Assembly: GCF_900188105.1 (NCBI RefSeq)
Contig: NZ_FZNP01000001.1
Coordinates: 310,001 to 374,000 of the forward strand
Origin: Actinomadura mexicana
GTDB taxonomy: Bacteria > Actinomycetota > Actinomycetes > Streptosporangiales > Streptosporangiaceae
Length of the DNA: 64,000 bases
Direction of reading: 5' to 3'
In this document: one piece after another, positions 16,637-25,524 of the stretch
Layout: each line of letters opens with the position of its first letter
Numbering within the stretch: the stretch's first letter is position 1
Made by a program: the position numbers and the translations under genes
Notes under the pieces: model-generated
Seen by the model: only the letters and a program-made list of their open reading frames with translations
What the model was told of the DNA's origin: nothing
The model's database searches: none

Positions 16637-17527
16637 ATGGCATCACAAGCGCAGCCCCCGGGAGAACGCGGGCGTGACCACGCGGGCGTGCTGACCTCGG
16701 CACTGACCCGGCGCGGCCGGCAGCGGTTCACCGGAACGCTGCGGATGGACGGGTCCCCGGGAGGCGCGGTGAGCATGCGCGACGGCCTGGTGGTGGCCGC
16801 CTCCACCCCTGCCGCGCCGGGGCCCGAGCCGTTGCTGCTGCGGTCGGGGCGGATCAGCGAGGCCGACTGGAGCGCCGCCTTCACCGCCGGCGCCCCCGAC
16901 GGCCGGCTGGAGCGCGAACTCGTCGTGCGCGGGCTCCTCGGTGACGCCGGCGTGCAGGTCATCACCCGCGCCGCGGTCGCTGACGCACTGTTCGCCATGG
17001 CACTCTGCGGGGTCCGCACCTGCACCGCCGACCCGGACGATCCCGCCCCGCTGCTCGCGTCCGACCCCGGCCTGGACACCGAACGGGCCATCCGCGAGGT
17101 CCGCCGCCGGCTCGATCTCGCCCATTCCTGGACCGCGCTCGGCCTGTCCATACGATCACGACCGCGGAGCAAGCAGCCGGCGGTCTCGGTGCCCGTCAAC
17201 GCCCAGCGGCAGGAACTGCTCGCCAGAGTCAACGGCCGCCGGACACCCCGCGACATCGCCTTCGCAATCGGACGCGGCCTGTTCCCGGTCATGAGCGACC
17301 TGGCCACCCTCATCGCCGACGGGCTCGCCGCGATCGAGCCGCCCCTCATCGAAGGATCCGAGGCCGTCCTCGACCCGGCGCCGGGGAGCGGGCTCACGGC
17401 CCGCCCGTCAGAACCCCCGAGCGAGAGCATCCGATCGCAGGTGGCCCCGCCTCCCCCGCACCAGAGCGCTTTCTCCCAGGAGGCGGCCGGGCTGCCTCGA
17501 CGCAGATACCGGAACACCGGCCCCTGA
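16637..17527 (+). CDS. Uncharacterised protein, possibly DUF4388/PatA-like
   Basis: The 296-residue protein has an N-terminal segment (GVLTSALTRRGRQRFTGTLRMDGSPGGAVSMRDGLVVAAS) resembling the small beta-rich DUF4388/PatA domain, a middle helical part, and a C-terminal low-complexity Pro/Ser tail. GAGAAGGGACAG precedes ATG 16637. It is divergent from two roadblock-like genes, and proteins of this kind are found with roadblock modules in other bacteria. The family assignment is an inference from the pattern; function unknown. Confidence 0.55.
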   Translation: MASQAQPPGERGRDHAGVLTSALTRRGRQRFTGTLRMDGSPGGAVSMRDGLVVAASTPAAPGPEPLLLRSGRISEADWSAAFTAGAPDGRLERELVVRGLLGDAGVQVITRAAVADALFAMALCGVRTCTADPDDPAPLLASDPGLDTERAIREVRRRLDLAHSWTALGLSIRSRPRSKQPAVSVPVNAQRQELLARVNGRRTPRDIAFAIGRGLFPVMSDLATLIADGLAAIEPPLIEGSEAVLDPAPGSGLTARPSEPPSESIRSQVAPPPPHQSAFSQEAAGLPRRRYRNTGP

Positions 17528-17564
17528 CCACGGTTCCAGCGAAAGCCACCGGCCCGGCATCGCG

Positions 17565-17598
17565 CCTTTCAGCTATGCGAGCTCGCATAGCTGAAAGG
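17565..17598. terminator. Perfect 34-bp palindrome, probable terminator or regulatory dyad
   Basis: Bases 17565-17598 read identically on both strands, with arms CCTTTCAGCTATGCGAG and the exact complement. As RNA this would form a stem of up to 15 pairs. It sits 38 bases after the stop of the 16637 gene and about 96 bases before the methyltransferase start. It lacks a T-run, as is common for actinomycete terminators. A protein-binding dyad is an alternative. Confidence 0.55.
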
Positions 17599-17694
17599 GT
17601 GCGTCAACCCGACCGCCAGGCCGGACTTGGCCACCGTGTCGGACGGGGGCTACTCTTGCTCCGGCAATAACTTGATCTTGGGTGGAGGTCGTAC

Positions 17695-18501
17695 GTGGCC
17701 GAGGATGGCCTGTCCCCGGAAATGGATCTCACTCGACCCAGCGTCGCGCGCATGTACGACTACTACCTGCACGGAAAGGACAACTTCCAGGTCGACCGGG
17801 ACGCAGCGGACCGGGTCGCGCGGGCCATGCCGGAGATCGGTGAACTCGCCCTGGAGAACCGCTCGTTCCTGCGCCGCTCCGTGCGGTACATGGCGCGCCG
17901 GGGGATCCGGCAGTTCCTCGACATCGGCTCCGGGCTGCCGACCGTCGGCAACACGCACGAGATAGCCCACGAGATCGTCCCCGACGCCCGCGTCGTGTAC
18001 GTCGACAGCGATCCGGTGGTCCTGGTGCACGGGCGCGCGCTGCTCGCGACCAACGAGTACACGACCGTCGCCCAGGCCGACATGCGCCGGCCCGCCGAGG
18101 TCCTCGGTCATGCCCGCGGGACCGGCCTGATCGACTTCGCGGCTCCGGTCGGCGTGCTGATGATCGCCATGACCCACTTCCTCACCCTGGAGGAGCGGGA
18201 AGGCGTGATGGCGCCCCTGCGCGAGGCCCTGGCGCCGGGCAGCCACCTCGCCGCGACGCACGTGACGACGGAAGGGCATGCCGCCGCGGCCGTCGAGCAG
18301 ATCGAGGGGGCCTACGCGGCCACTCCGACCCCCATCTACTTCCGCGACAGAGCAGACATCGAGCTCTTCTTCGAGGGCTTCGAACTCGTCGACCCCGGCC
18401 TGGTCACCATTGATGCCTGGAACCCCGAAGACGACGAGATGGACAAACCGGCCGACGAGGTCGGCAAATGGCTCTACGGCGGCATCGGCCGCATCAACTG
18501 A
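17695..18501 (+). CDS. SAM-dependent methyltransferase, DUF574 (Methyltransf_19) type
   Basis: The 268-residue protein starts with the family signature region DLTRPSVARMYDYYLHGKDN and has a SAM-binding motif in FLDIGSGLPT, with the acidic end of the second strand in VVYVDSDPVVL. The family is numerous in Streptomyces and Streptosporangiales; most members have no assigned substrate. GTG 17695 is preceded by GGTGGAGG. It stands alone after the 34-bp palindrome. Confidence 0.9.
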   Translation: MAEDGLSPEMDLTRPSVARMYDYYLHGKDNFQVDRDAADRVARAMPEIGELALENRSFLRRSVRYMARRGIRQFLDIGSGLPTVGNTHEIAHEIVPDARVVYVDSDPVVLVHGRALLATNEYTTVAQADMRRPAEVLGHARGTGLIDFAAPVGVLMIAMTHFLTLEEREGVMAPLREALAPGSHLAATHVTTEGHAAAAVEQIEGAYAATPTPIYFRDRADIELFFEGFELVDPGLVTIDAWNPEDDEMDKPADEVGKWLYGGIGRIN

Positions 18502-18772
18502 CCCGGGGCCTTCGGTCGTGATTCGGCGAACCCGATAAAGGAATTCCGCGAGACGCCCCACCCGTAGCCGAGCGGGGCCGCGTTCGTTGGGCGCCGGACG
18601 CTTCGCGGGGCTTACCCCGCGGGTGGAGAACTGTGCCGCGGGGGCGCGGGGCCAGAGACCGCCGTGCCCCTTCCTCGCGCCGAGCGCGGCACAGAGGGTG
18701 GTGTTCCATGACCCCTGTCGCCTGCTCCGGTGATCGCGAGACGCCGACCCGCGGTTCGGAGGGGGTGAAGCG

Positions 18773-20755
18773 GTGAAGCTGCGGCGCGGGCGCGTCGCCA
18801 GGCCGGTCGACGCGCTCATGGGACCGGCTCTGAGCGAGCACAAGTGGTATCGCAAGGCCGCCGAGCTGTCGGACACCGGGACGCTCACCATGGCGCGGCG
18901 GCTGCCGACGCTGATCGGGCAGGTGATGCGGCTCGCCTGGCGGGCGGGCCCGCGGGACCTGGCCGCGACGATCGCGTTCAACGTGGCCGCCGGGGTGTTC
19001 ACCGCGTTCGGGCTGCTGGCCACCACCGGAGTGCTGACCGCGCTGTTCTCGGGGGGCCCGACCCCGGACCGGGTGCGGACCGCGGCGCCCGAGCTGGTGC
19101 TGGTGGGGGTGGCGGTCACGGTCCGGGCTGCGTTCTCGGCCGGGGCGCAGTGGGCGCAGGCCCGGCTGCGTCCGCAGGTCCAGCAGATCGTCGAGCAGCG
19201 GTTGTACGAGCTGACGACCGCGATCGAGCTGGCGGCGTTCGACGACGCCGAGTTCCAGGACGACCTGCATCGGGCCCGGCAGCGGGGCATGGACTCGGCC
19301 CCGTCCATGGTCGACAACGCGGTGGACCTGTTCACCGCCGCCGTCGGGGTCACTGCGGCGGCCGGCGCGCTCGGCGTGCTTCACCCGGCGCTGCTGCCCC
19401 TGCTGCTGCTGACCGCGCTGCCCGAGGGATGGGCGGCGGTCCGCGCGGCCCGGCTCGGATACCTGACCCAGCTGGACCTGGTGGAGGTGCGGCGGCGGAG
19501 CTGGATCATGTCCGATCTGATGACCGAGCGGCGCCACGCCGCCGAGGTCCGCTCCTTCACCGTCCGGGCCTTCCTGCTGCGCCAGTACGCCGCACTGGCC
19601 GCCCACATCCGCCGCGTGCTCCTCGACCTGGCACGCCGGCAGACGATGTCCCAGATCTGGGGAGACGTCCTCAAGGGGGTCGCGACGGCGTTGATGTACA
19701 CGGCGCTGGGGCTGCTGCTGTGGCGGGGTGTGATGCCGCTCGCGGTGGCCGGAACGGCGGTCCTGGCGATCCGCGCTGGGCAGACCTCTCTCGTCAACCT
19801 CGTCTACGCGTTGAACCGCTGCTACGAGGACGGCCTGTACTTCAGCGACTACATGGCCTACTGCCGGACCGCCGAACAGCGCGTGCGACGGGCCCGCGCC
19901 GGCGAACCGGGCGACACGGAGAAGCAGCTTGAGGCGTTGCGCGGGTTCGGGAAGATCTGTGCCGAGGAGATCACCTTCACCTACCCCGACAGCGATGCCC
20001 CCTCGCTGCACGGGGTGTCGGTGCGGCTCGGGCGCGGGGAGATCGTCGCGCTGGTCGGGGAGAACGGATCGGGGAAGACCACCCTCGCCAAGATCCTCGC
20101 CGGCCTGTACGCCCCGCAGAGCGGCGTCGTCCGCTGGGACGGCACCCGCGTGAGCGATCTGGAACCCGAGGCCCTGCGGCGGGCCATCGCCGTCGTCGCC
20201 CAGGACCACACCCACTGGCCGATGACCGCCGCCGACAACATCACCATGGGCGACGACCTGGCCGCCGCGGGCGTCCGGGCGAGCGTCGACGAGGCCGCCA
20301 CCACGGCCGGCGCCGACCAGGTGATCGCCGCCCTGCCCCTCGGCCTCGACACCCTGCTCGACAAGCGCTTCGCCAACGGGTGCGAACTGTCGGGCGGGCA
20401 GTGGCAGCGGCTGGCGGCCGCGCGCGGCTTCTACCGGGACGCGCCCCTGCTGATCTGCGACGAACCCACCGCCGCGCTCGACGCCCGCGCCGAGCACCAC
20501 CTGTTCGACCAGATCCGCCGGCACGCCGCGCAGCACGGCCGCACCGTGCTGCTGATCACCCACCGGCTCGCGAGCGTCCGGCACGCCGACCGCATCTACG
20601 TCCTCGACGGCGGCCGCGTCACCGAACACGGCACCCACCACGAACTCGTCGCACTGAACGGCCTGTACGCCGAACTGTACGAACTGCAGGCATCGGCATA
20701 CCGGCAAGGCCAGGACGAAGCCGCTCTCGCCACCGTCCCGAAAGGAGACGTCTGA
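18773..20755 (+). CDS. ABC exporter half-transporter (permease fused to ATPase)
   Basis: The 660-residue protein has an N-terminal transmembrane domain of about six helices (residues 60-350) and a C-terminal nucleotide-binding domain with Walker A GENGSGKTT, signature LSGGQWQR, Walker B LLICDEPTAALD and switch His in ITHRLASV. It most resembles exporters of peptides, lipids or drugs and is expected to homodimerise. GTG 18773 is preceded by GGAGGGGG. There is no peptidase domain and no adjacent RiPP precursor, so the cargo is unknown. Confidence 0.92.
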   Translation: MKLRRGRVARPVDALMGPALSEHKWYRKAAELSDTGTLTMARRLPTLIGQVMRLAWRAGPRDLAATIAFNVAAGVFTAFGLLATTGVLTALFSGGPTPDRVRTAAPELVLVGVAVTVRAAFSAGAQWAQARLRPQVQQIVEQRLYELTTAIELAAFDDAEFQDDLHRARQRGMDSAPSMVDNAVDLFTAAVGVTAAAGALGVLHPALLPLLLLTALPEGWAAVRAARLGYLTQLDLVEVRRRSWIMSDLMTERRHAAEVRSFTVRAFLLRQYAALAAHIRRVLLDLARRQTMSQIWGDVLKGVATALMYTALGLLLWRGVMPLAVAGTAVLAIRAGQTSLVNLVYALNRCYEDGLYFSDYMAYCRTAEQRVRRARAGEPGDTEKQLEALRGFGKICAEEITFTYPDSDAPSLHGVSVRLGRGEIVALVGENGSGKTTLAKILAGLYAPQSGVVRWDGTRVSDLEPEALRRAIAVVAQDHTHWPMTAADNITMGDDLAAAGVRASVDEAATTAGADQVIAALPLGLDTLLDKRFANGCELSGGQWQRLAAARGFYRDAPLLICDEPTAALDARAEHHLFDQIRRHAAQHGRTVLLITHRLASVRHADRIYVLDGGRVTEHGTHHELVALNGLYAELYELQASAYRQGQDEAALATVPKGDV

Positions 20756-20835
20756 GGAAGGTCCCCCATCATGAGGACGCCGTCCGCGGCGCGGGCACCT
20801 CGATCGGCACCGGTCGGCCCCGCGGGTCGGCGGGG

Positions 20836-21219
20836 TCAGGCGGGGAAGGCGATCGTGCTCATCAGGGCGTTGGCCTCCTGGCGGGAGTCCAGGCGGGTGT
20901 GCTGGACGACGATGGGCTCGTCGCTGGTGACCACGAGGCAGTAGTCGGTGCCGAGGGGGATCCGCTCCGGAGTGTCCAGGTCGTTGATGCGCTGATGGAA
21001 GGCCCGCCGGGCGGGGATGGCGAGGACGAACGGGCCTGCGGGTTCCCGGTCGGTGAAGTACACCTGCACCTCGACCCTGGCCTCGGTCTCCCCCGCGTTG
21101 AGCATGCAGATGCTGTCGTGGCTCGTCATCTCGGGCTCGGGGCCCGAACCGTAGGGCGGGATGTAGCCGTCGGCGACGACCCAGGTGTGAGAGCCGAGAC
21201 CGGCCGGGTGCGGCGGCAT
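20836..21219 (-). CDS. Sensory rhodopsin transducer (ASRT)-family small-molecule-binding protein
   Basis: The 127-residue protein has the ASRT hallmarks: HTWVVADGYIPPYG at the N-terminus, CMLNAGETEARVEVQVYFTDREPAGPF and VVQHTRLDSRQEANALMSTIAFP at the C-terminus. Anabaena ASRT interacts with sensory rhodopsin, but the superfamily is broad, and comparative work proposed that it binds sugar-like ligands. There is no rhodopsin gene in the window; the gene is the last of a carbohydrate-use operon. A binding or sensing role for a pathway sugar is therefore more likely. Confidence 0.85.
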   Translation of the reverse strand: MPPHPAGLGSHTWVVADGYIPPYGSGPEPEMTSHDSICMLNAGETEARVEVQVYFTDREPAGPFVLAIPARRAFHQRINDLDTPERIPLGTDYCLVVTSDEPIVVQHTRLDSRQEANALMSTIAFPA

Positions 21220-21233
21220 GAGCGTTCCCTTCG

Positions 21234-22007
21234 TCAGAAGTCGTTGGCGCCGCGGGCGGTGAGGCCGCCGTCGACGTGGAGGTGGCTGCCGGTGACGTAG
21301 CCGGCCTTCGGGCCGAGCAGCCAGTCGATGGCCTCGGCGATCTCCTCGGGGCGGGCGAGGCGGCCCATCGGGATCTGGGTTCGGACGCGCTCGGCGATGT
21401 CGTCGTCCGCGCCTGTGGTGACGTCGAGCAGCGGGGTCGCGGTGGCACCGGGGACGACGCCGTTGACGCGGATCCCGTGCGCCGCGTATTCGATGGCGAG
21501 TGCTCTGACCAGGGCGGAGATTCCGCCTTTCGAGCTCGCGTAGGCGCTGTTGGCCCCTCCGGCGAACGCCACGAACGCCGAGGGCGACGACACGCAGACG
21601 ATCGCGCCGGGAAGCCGCTCGGCCAGGAGCAGCCGGATACCGTCGCGGCAGGTGAGGAACGTACCGCTGAGGTTCACGCCGAGCACTCCCGACCAGTCCG
21701 TGAACGTCGTCTCGTGCGCCTCCCGCGCGATCTCCACGCCGGCATTGGCGACGATGTTGACGGGAACGCCCAGGTTGGCTCGGCAACGCGCGAAAGCGTC
21801 GGCCACCTCCCTTTCAGAGGAGATGTCGGCCGCGATCGCCAGCGCTCGCGGGGCTCCCCGCTCCTCCGCCTCCGCGGCGACCGCCCGGACGCCGGCCTCG
21901 TCCCTGTCCAGCAGGGCGAGGGGGTGGCCGGCCGAGGCCCTCAGCAACGCGGTGGCCCGGCCGATGCCGGAGGCGGCTCCTGTGATCAAAGTGGTTTCGC
22001 CGGGCAT
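21234..22007 (-). CDS. SDR-family oxidoreductase
   Basis: This 257-residue classical short-chain dehydrogenase has cofactor motif TGAASGIG, NAG in VANAGVEI, catalytic Ser in CVSSPSAF, Tyr-Lys in AYASSKGG, and the C-terminal GSHLHVDGGLT typical of the family. It lies between the enolase-superfamily gene and the ASRT gene in the sugar operon, so it probably oxidises a sugar, sugar acid or released aglycone to the keto form. Cofactor preference is likely NAD given LLDRDEAG after the second strand. Confidence 0.92.
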   Translation of the reverse strand: MPGETTLITGAASGIGRATALLRASAGHPLALLDRDEAGVRAVAAEAEERGAPRALAIAADISSEREVADAFARCRANLGVPVNIVANAGVEIAREAHETTFTDWSGVLGVNLSGTFLTCRDGIRLLLAERLPGAIVCVSSPSAFVAFAGGANSAYASSKGGISALVRALAIEYAAHGIRVNGVVPGATATPLLDVTTGADDDIAERVRTQIPMGRLARPEEIAEAIDWLLGPKAGYVTGSHLHVDGGLTARGANDF

Positions 22008-22074
22008 GTGCCTTCCCTGGTCTCGGTCGGTCTCCTGAAGCCGGACGGCATGGGTGGCGCGTCCGTGGTCTGGG

Positions 22075-23211
22075 TCACGGGCGCAGCAGGGCGGCCGCGT
22101 CGGTGTAGCGGCCCAGCGCCTCCGGGTCGAGCTGGATTCCGAGGCCGGGCGTGTCGGGGATGGCGAGCATCCCGTCGCCGTCGAGCCGCCAGGGCTCGGC
22201 GGTGACGTCGTCGACGTAGGGCGACCCGGTGACGTACTCGACGAGGTCCGTGCCCGGCAGCGCCGAGGCGAGGTGGAGGTCGGCGGCGAGCCCGACGGCG
22301 GTGTTCCAGCCGTGCGGGATGAGCCGCACGCCGTGGTCCTGCGCCGCCCACCCGATGCGGCGCTGCTCGCTCAGGCCGCCGACCTTGGTCACGTCCGGCT
22401 GGACGATGTCGAGGGCGCCGGCCTCCAGCCAGGGGTGGAAGCTCTGCCGCCGGGTCAGCACCTCTCCGCCCGAGATCGCCACGGTCGCCTCGCGGCGCAG
22501 GTGCGCGTAGTCGTCGAGGGCGTCGGGGCTGAGGGGCTCTTCGAACCAGGCGACATCGTGGCGGTCGAGCATCCGGGCCGTGCGCAGCGCCCACTTGTAC
22601 CCGTTCGCCCAGGCGCTGTCGCTGCCGCCCGCGTCGACCATGAGCAGGGCGTCGGCTCCCACGGCCGCGCGGGCCGCGGCGACGATCCGCTCGTCGAGCT
22701 CGGCGCTGACCCGGCCGAACGGCCCCCAGCCGATCTTGAAGGCCCGCCAGCCGCGATCGGCCAGCCGCGCCAGCCGGTCGGTCAGGACCTCCGGCATGTC
22801 CATGAGCAGGGAGGCGTAGGGCCGGACGCGCTCCCGGTACCGCCCGCCCAGCAGGCGGCCGACGGGCTGCCCGGTGACCTGGCCGAGCACGTCCCACAGC
22901 GCCATGTCGATCCCGCTGATCGCGTGCGTCACGGTGCCGCCGCGGCCCATCCAGAACGTGGCCCGGTGCAGGCGTTCGGAGACCCGCTCCGGCTCGGTCG
23001 CCTCCTCCCCGATCAGCAGCGGCCGCAGAATCTCCAGGGCACCGCGGACCAGGGCCTCGCTGGTGAACACGCTTCCGACGCCGACCGGCCCTTCATCGGT
23101 GTGCACCGCCACCAGGGTGTGGACGACGTCGTCGGGGGCGAGCTCCTCCTGCCACCCGCCCTGCGGGGTGGCGCCCCTCAGACCGGCTGCGCGGATTTCA
23201 CGGATCTTCAT
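22075..23211 (-). CDS. Enolase-superfamily (mandelate racemase/muconate lactonizing type) enzyme
   Basis: The 378-residue protein has an N-terminal capping domain and a barrel with metal ligands in VDAGGSD, WFEEP and ISGGE, a lysine in RAFKIGWG on the second strand, and His in HGWNTA near the end. These enzymes abstract a proton alpha to a carboxylate; in sugar operons they are usually acid-sugar dehydratases or cycloisomerases. The second residue of the usual KxK motif is Gly here, pointing away from mandelate racemase itself. It sits between the binding-protein and SDR genes of the same operon. Confidence 0.88.
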   Translation of the reverse strand: MKIREIRAAGLRGATPQGGWQEELAPDDVVHTLVAVHTDEGPVGVGSVFTSEALVRGALEILRPLLIGEEATEPERVSERLHRATFWMGRGGTVTHAISGIDMALWDVLGQVTGQPVGRLLGGRYRERVRPYASLLMDMPEVLTDRLARLADRGWRAFKIGWGPFGRVSAELDERIVAAARAAVGADALLMVDAGGSDSAWANGYKWALRTARMLDRHDVAWFEEPLSPDALDDYAHLRREATVAISGGEVLTRRQSFHPWLEAGALDIVQPDVTKVGGLSEQRRIGWAAQDHGVRLIPHGWNTAVGLAADLHLASALPGTDLVEYVTGSPYVDDVTAEPWRLDGDGMLAIPDTPGLGIQLDPEALGRYTDAAALLRP

Positions 23212-23289
23212 GGGTGTCCCGATTCGTTAGGGAACCGCCCCGAGGCGGTCGTGGTGGAGCGGACGGGCCGTGCGGTCGGCCGCGGCCGC

Positions 23290-24597
23290 TCAGCCGTGGT
23301 CAACGATCTTCTGCAGTTCGGACGCCAGCGCGGCCGCGGCCTGCTCCGGCGGTTCGGCGCCGCGTAGCGAGGCGTTGAAGTGCTTGGCCATCGCCAGCGA
23401 CATGTCCGCGTAGTACGGCGAGATCGGCGGAGTCGTGGTGTGCGGCACGACCGTGCGGGCCCTGCCCAGGACGGGCATGGTCCTGAGCACCTCGGCGTCG
23501 CCGTACAGGCCGGTCAGCGTCGGCATCAGCGACCCCTCGGTCGCCCAGATCCGCTGCTGCGGCTCCGCGGCCAGGTACGTGATCAGGGTCCAGGCCAGGT
23601 CCTTGCGGCGGGACTCCCGGTTGAGGAAGAGGTTCCAGCCGCCGCCCACGTTGACATGCGGCAGGCCCTGCTGCGCGACCGGCAGTTCGGTCACGCCCAC
23701 CTGGGATGGGCTCAGCTTCGACTGGGTCTCGTCGGAGACCACGCTGTACAGGTAGCCCCAGCTCCGCAGGAACACGGCCTTGCCGCCCACGAACGAGCCG
23801 GCGGACTCGTCCTCCTTGAACTCCGCGACGCTCGCGGGCGAGGCGCCGCTCGCGACGAGCCCCCGTGCGATCTGCAGCCCGCGCACCGCCGCCGGCTCGC
23901 CGACCGCGACCTTGCCGCTCCGCAGGACGTCGCCGCCCGAGGAGCGGATGAACTCGGTCCCGTTGACGGTGCCGCCCTCGTACCGCGCGCCCTGGAAGAC
24001 GTACCCGTTGAGGATCTTCGTGTCCGCCTTGACCTTGAGGGCCATCTCCTGGAGTTCCTGCCAGGTCGCGGGCGGGCCGCTGTACCCGGCCTTCTCCAGG
24101 AGGTCCTTGCGGTAGTAGAGGAAGCCGGCGTCGTTGAACCACGGCACGCCGTACAGCTTGCCGCGGTAGGTGTTGGCGGCGATGGCCGCGGGCAGGAAGG
24201 CCGCGCGGGCCGCCGGAGCGAGCCGCGGGGTCAGGTCGGCGAGCCAACCGTGTGCGGCCAGTTGCGCGGGCCAGGAGACGTCGCCCGCGATGACGTCGAT
24301 GTCGTCGGAGCCCGCCTGGAACTGCGTGCGGATCTGGTCGAAGTACGCGCCGGTGTCCGCCGGCATCGTCCGGTACTCGACGGTCACGTCGTGCGCCGCC
24401 TGGAACTGGGCCAGCGGTTTCCTGAGCAGCTCGCGCTGGTCGGTGGAGGCGGCGAGCACGACCTTGCGCCCGCCGCCGGCGTCGTCTCCTCCGCCGCAGG
24501 CGCCCAGCCCCAGGAGGGCGGCGCCGGCGGTGCCCGCCTGGAGGAACCGACGGCGGGACATTGTGGTGCCGGACACGGACATGCGTGGCGTCGACAT
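23290..24597 (-). CDS. ABC transporter extracellular solute-binding lipoprotein (family 1)
   Basis: The 435-residue protein has a twin-arginine-like leader (SRRRFLQ) ending in a lipobox LGLGAC, then a family 1 sugar-binding fold (VTVEYRTMPADTG, IDVIAGDVSWPAQLA, GVPWFNDAGFLYYRKDLLEKAG). ATG 24597 is preceded by GGAAGGA; an ATG at 24561 would also retain the leader. It captures oligosaccharides or glycosides for the two permeases encoded just upstream. No ATPase is encoded here, so a shared MsiK-like ATPase elsewhere in the genome is expected. Confidence 0.93.
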   Translation of the reverse strand: MSTPRMSVSGTTMSRRRFLQAGTAGAALLGLGACGGGDDAGGGRKVVLAASTDQRELLRKPLAQFQAAHDVTVEYRTMPADTGAYFDQIRTQFQAGSDDIDVIAGDVSWPAQLAAHGWLADLTPRLAPAARAAFLPAAIAANTYRGKLYGVPWFNDAGFLYYRKDLLEKAGYSGPPATWQELQEMALKVKADTKILNGYVFQGARYEGGTVNGTEFIRSSGGDVLRSGKVAVGEPAAVRGLQIARGLVASGASPASVAEFKEDESAGSFVGGKAVFLRSWGYLYSVVSDETQSKLSPSQVGVTELPVAQQGLPHVNVGGGWNLFLNRESRRKDLAWTLITYLAAEPQQRIWATEGSLMPTLTGLYGDAEVLRTMPVLGRARTVVPHTTTPPISPYYADMSLAMAKHFNASLRGAEPPEQAAAALASELQKIVDHG

Positions 24598-24659
24598 GGT
24601 GGGTCCTTCCGCGAGGGACATCGCGATGCGGGGTGGGTCGGGCTGGACCGCCCGGGGCG

Positions 24660-25520
24660 TCAGCCCTTGAGCGCGCCGGCCATGAGGCCGGCGACCAGGC
24701 GGCGCTGGAAGACGAAGACGATGACCAGGATCGGAAGGGTCACCGTGATGGACGCCGCGGCCTGGGCGCCGAAGTCGATGGTGTGGGTGGTGGCGAAGCC
24801 CGGGATGGCGACCGTGACCGGCCAGTGGTCCTGGGAGAACAGGAAGGTGTTGGCGAACAGGAACTCGTTCCAGGCGAAGACGAACACCAGCAGTCCCGCG
24901 GTGACGACGCCCGGGGCGGAGAGCGGGAGGATGACGCTGGTCAGGACCCGGAATGTGGAGGCGCCGTCGACCCGGGCCGCCTCCTCCAGGTTCCGGGGCA
25001 GGGTGCGGAAGAACGCCGTCAGGAGCCACACCGTCAGGGGCAGCGCGAACGCGCTGTCCACCGCGATGATCGCCGCGTAGGTGTCCAGCAGGCCGAGCTC
25101 GCGGAACTCCTTGAACAGCGGCGCGATGATGGCGACGGTGGGGAAGAAGGCGAGGGCGAGGAACCCGGTGAGCAGGACGGCCTTGCCCCGGAAGCGCACC
25201 CGGGCCAGCGGGTAGGCGGCCAGCACGCCGAAGGTGAGCGAGACCAGCGTGGTCGTGCCGGCGATGAGCACGCTGTTGAGCAGCGCCCGGCGGAACTCGG
25301 GGGCGCCGAACACGGTGGAGTAGTTGGAGAGCGTCGGGTGGGGCGGGACGATGGGCGGCGGCGTCGCGAGCAGGTCGGCACGCGTGCTGATGCTCATCTT
25401 GAGCACCCACACGACCGGTGCGACGACGGCCAGGACGAACAGGGTAAGAAAGAGGTAGAAGAGGGCGTCGCGCGCCCGGGCGCCTTTCCGGCTCGGGTCG
25501 GACGAGGTCGTCGCTGCCAT
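24660..25520 (-). CDS. Carbohydrate ABC transporter permease (MalG-like)
   Basis: The 286-residue membrane protein has six predicted helices and the conserved cytoplasmic EAA loop (EEAARVDGASTFRVLTSVILP) that contacts the ATPase. The C-terminal MAGALKG matches the usual end of MalG-type proteins. It follows the MalF-like gene with a 4-base gap. The substrate specificity resides mainly in the binding protein; the adjacent GH13 enzyme suggests an alpha-glucoside. Confidence 0.94.
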   Translation of the reverse strand: MAATTSSDPSRKGARARDALFYLFLTLFVLAVVAPVVWVLKMSISTRADLLATPPPIVPPHPTLSNYSTVFGAPEFRRALLNSVLIAGTTTLVSLTFGVLAAYPLARVRFRGKAVLLTGFLALAFFPTVAIIAPLFKEFRELGLLDTYAAIIAVDSAFALPLTVWLLTAFFRTLPRNLEEAARVDGASTFRVLTSVILPLSAPGVVTAGLLVFVFAWNEFLFANTFLFSQDHWPVTVAIPGFATTHTIDFGAQAAASITVTLPILVIVFVFQRRLVAGLMAGALKG

Positions 25521-25524
25521 GGCG

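Noticed and set aside
18773..20755. RiPP exporter role for the ABC half-transporter
   Set aside because: It is 10 kb from the precursor with a separate sugar operon between, and has no peptidase domain; no evidence links it to the RiPP locus.
18494..21448. 984-codon minus-strand frame crossing several genes
   Set aside because: It runs through the ABC exporter and ASRT genes in an antisense or shifted frame; no recognisable domain.
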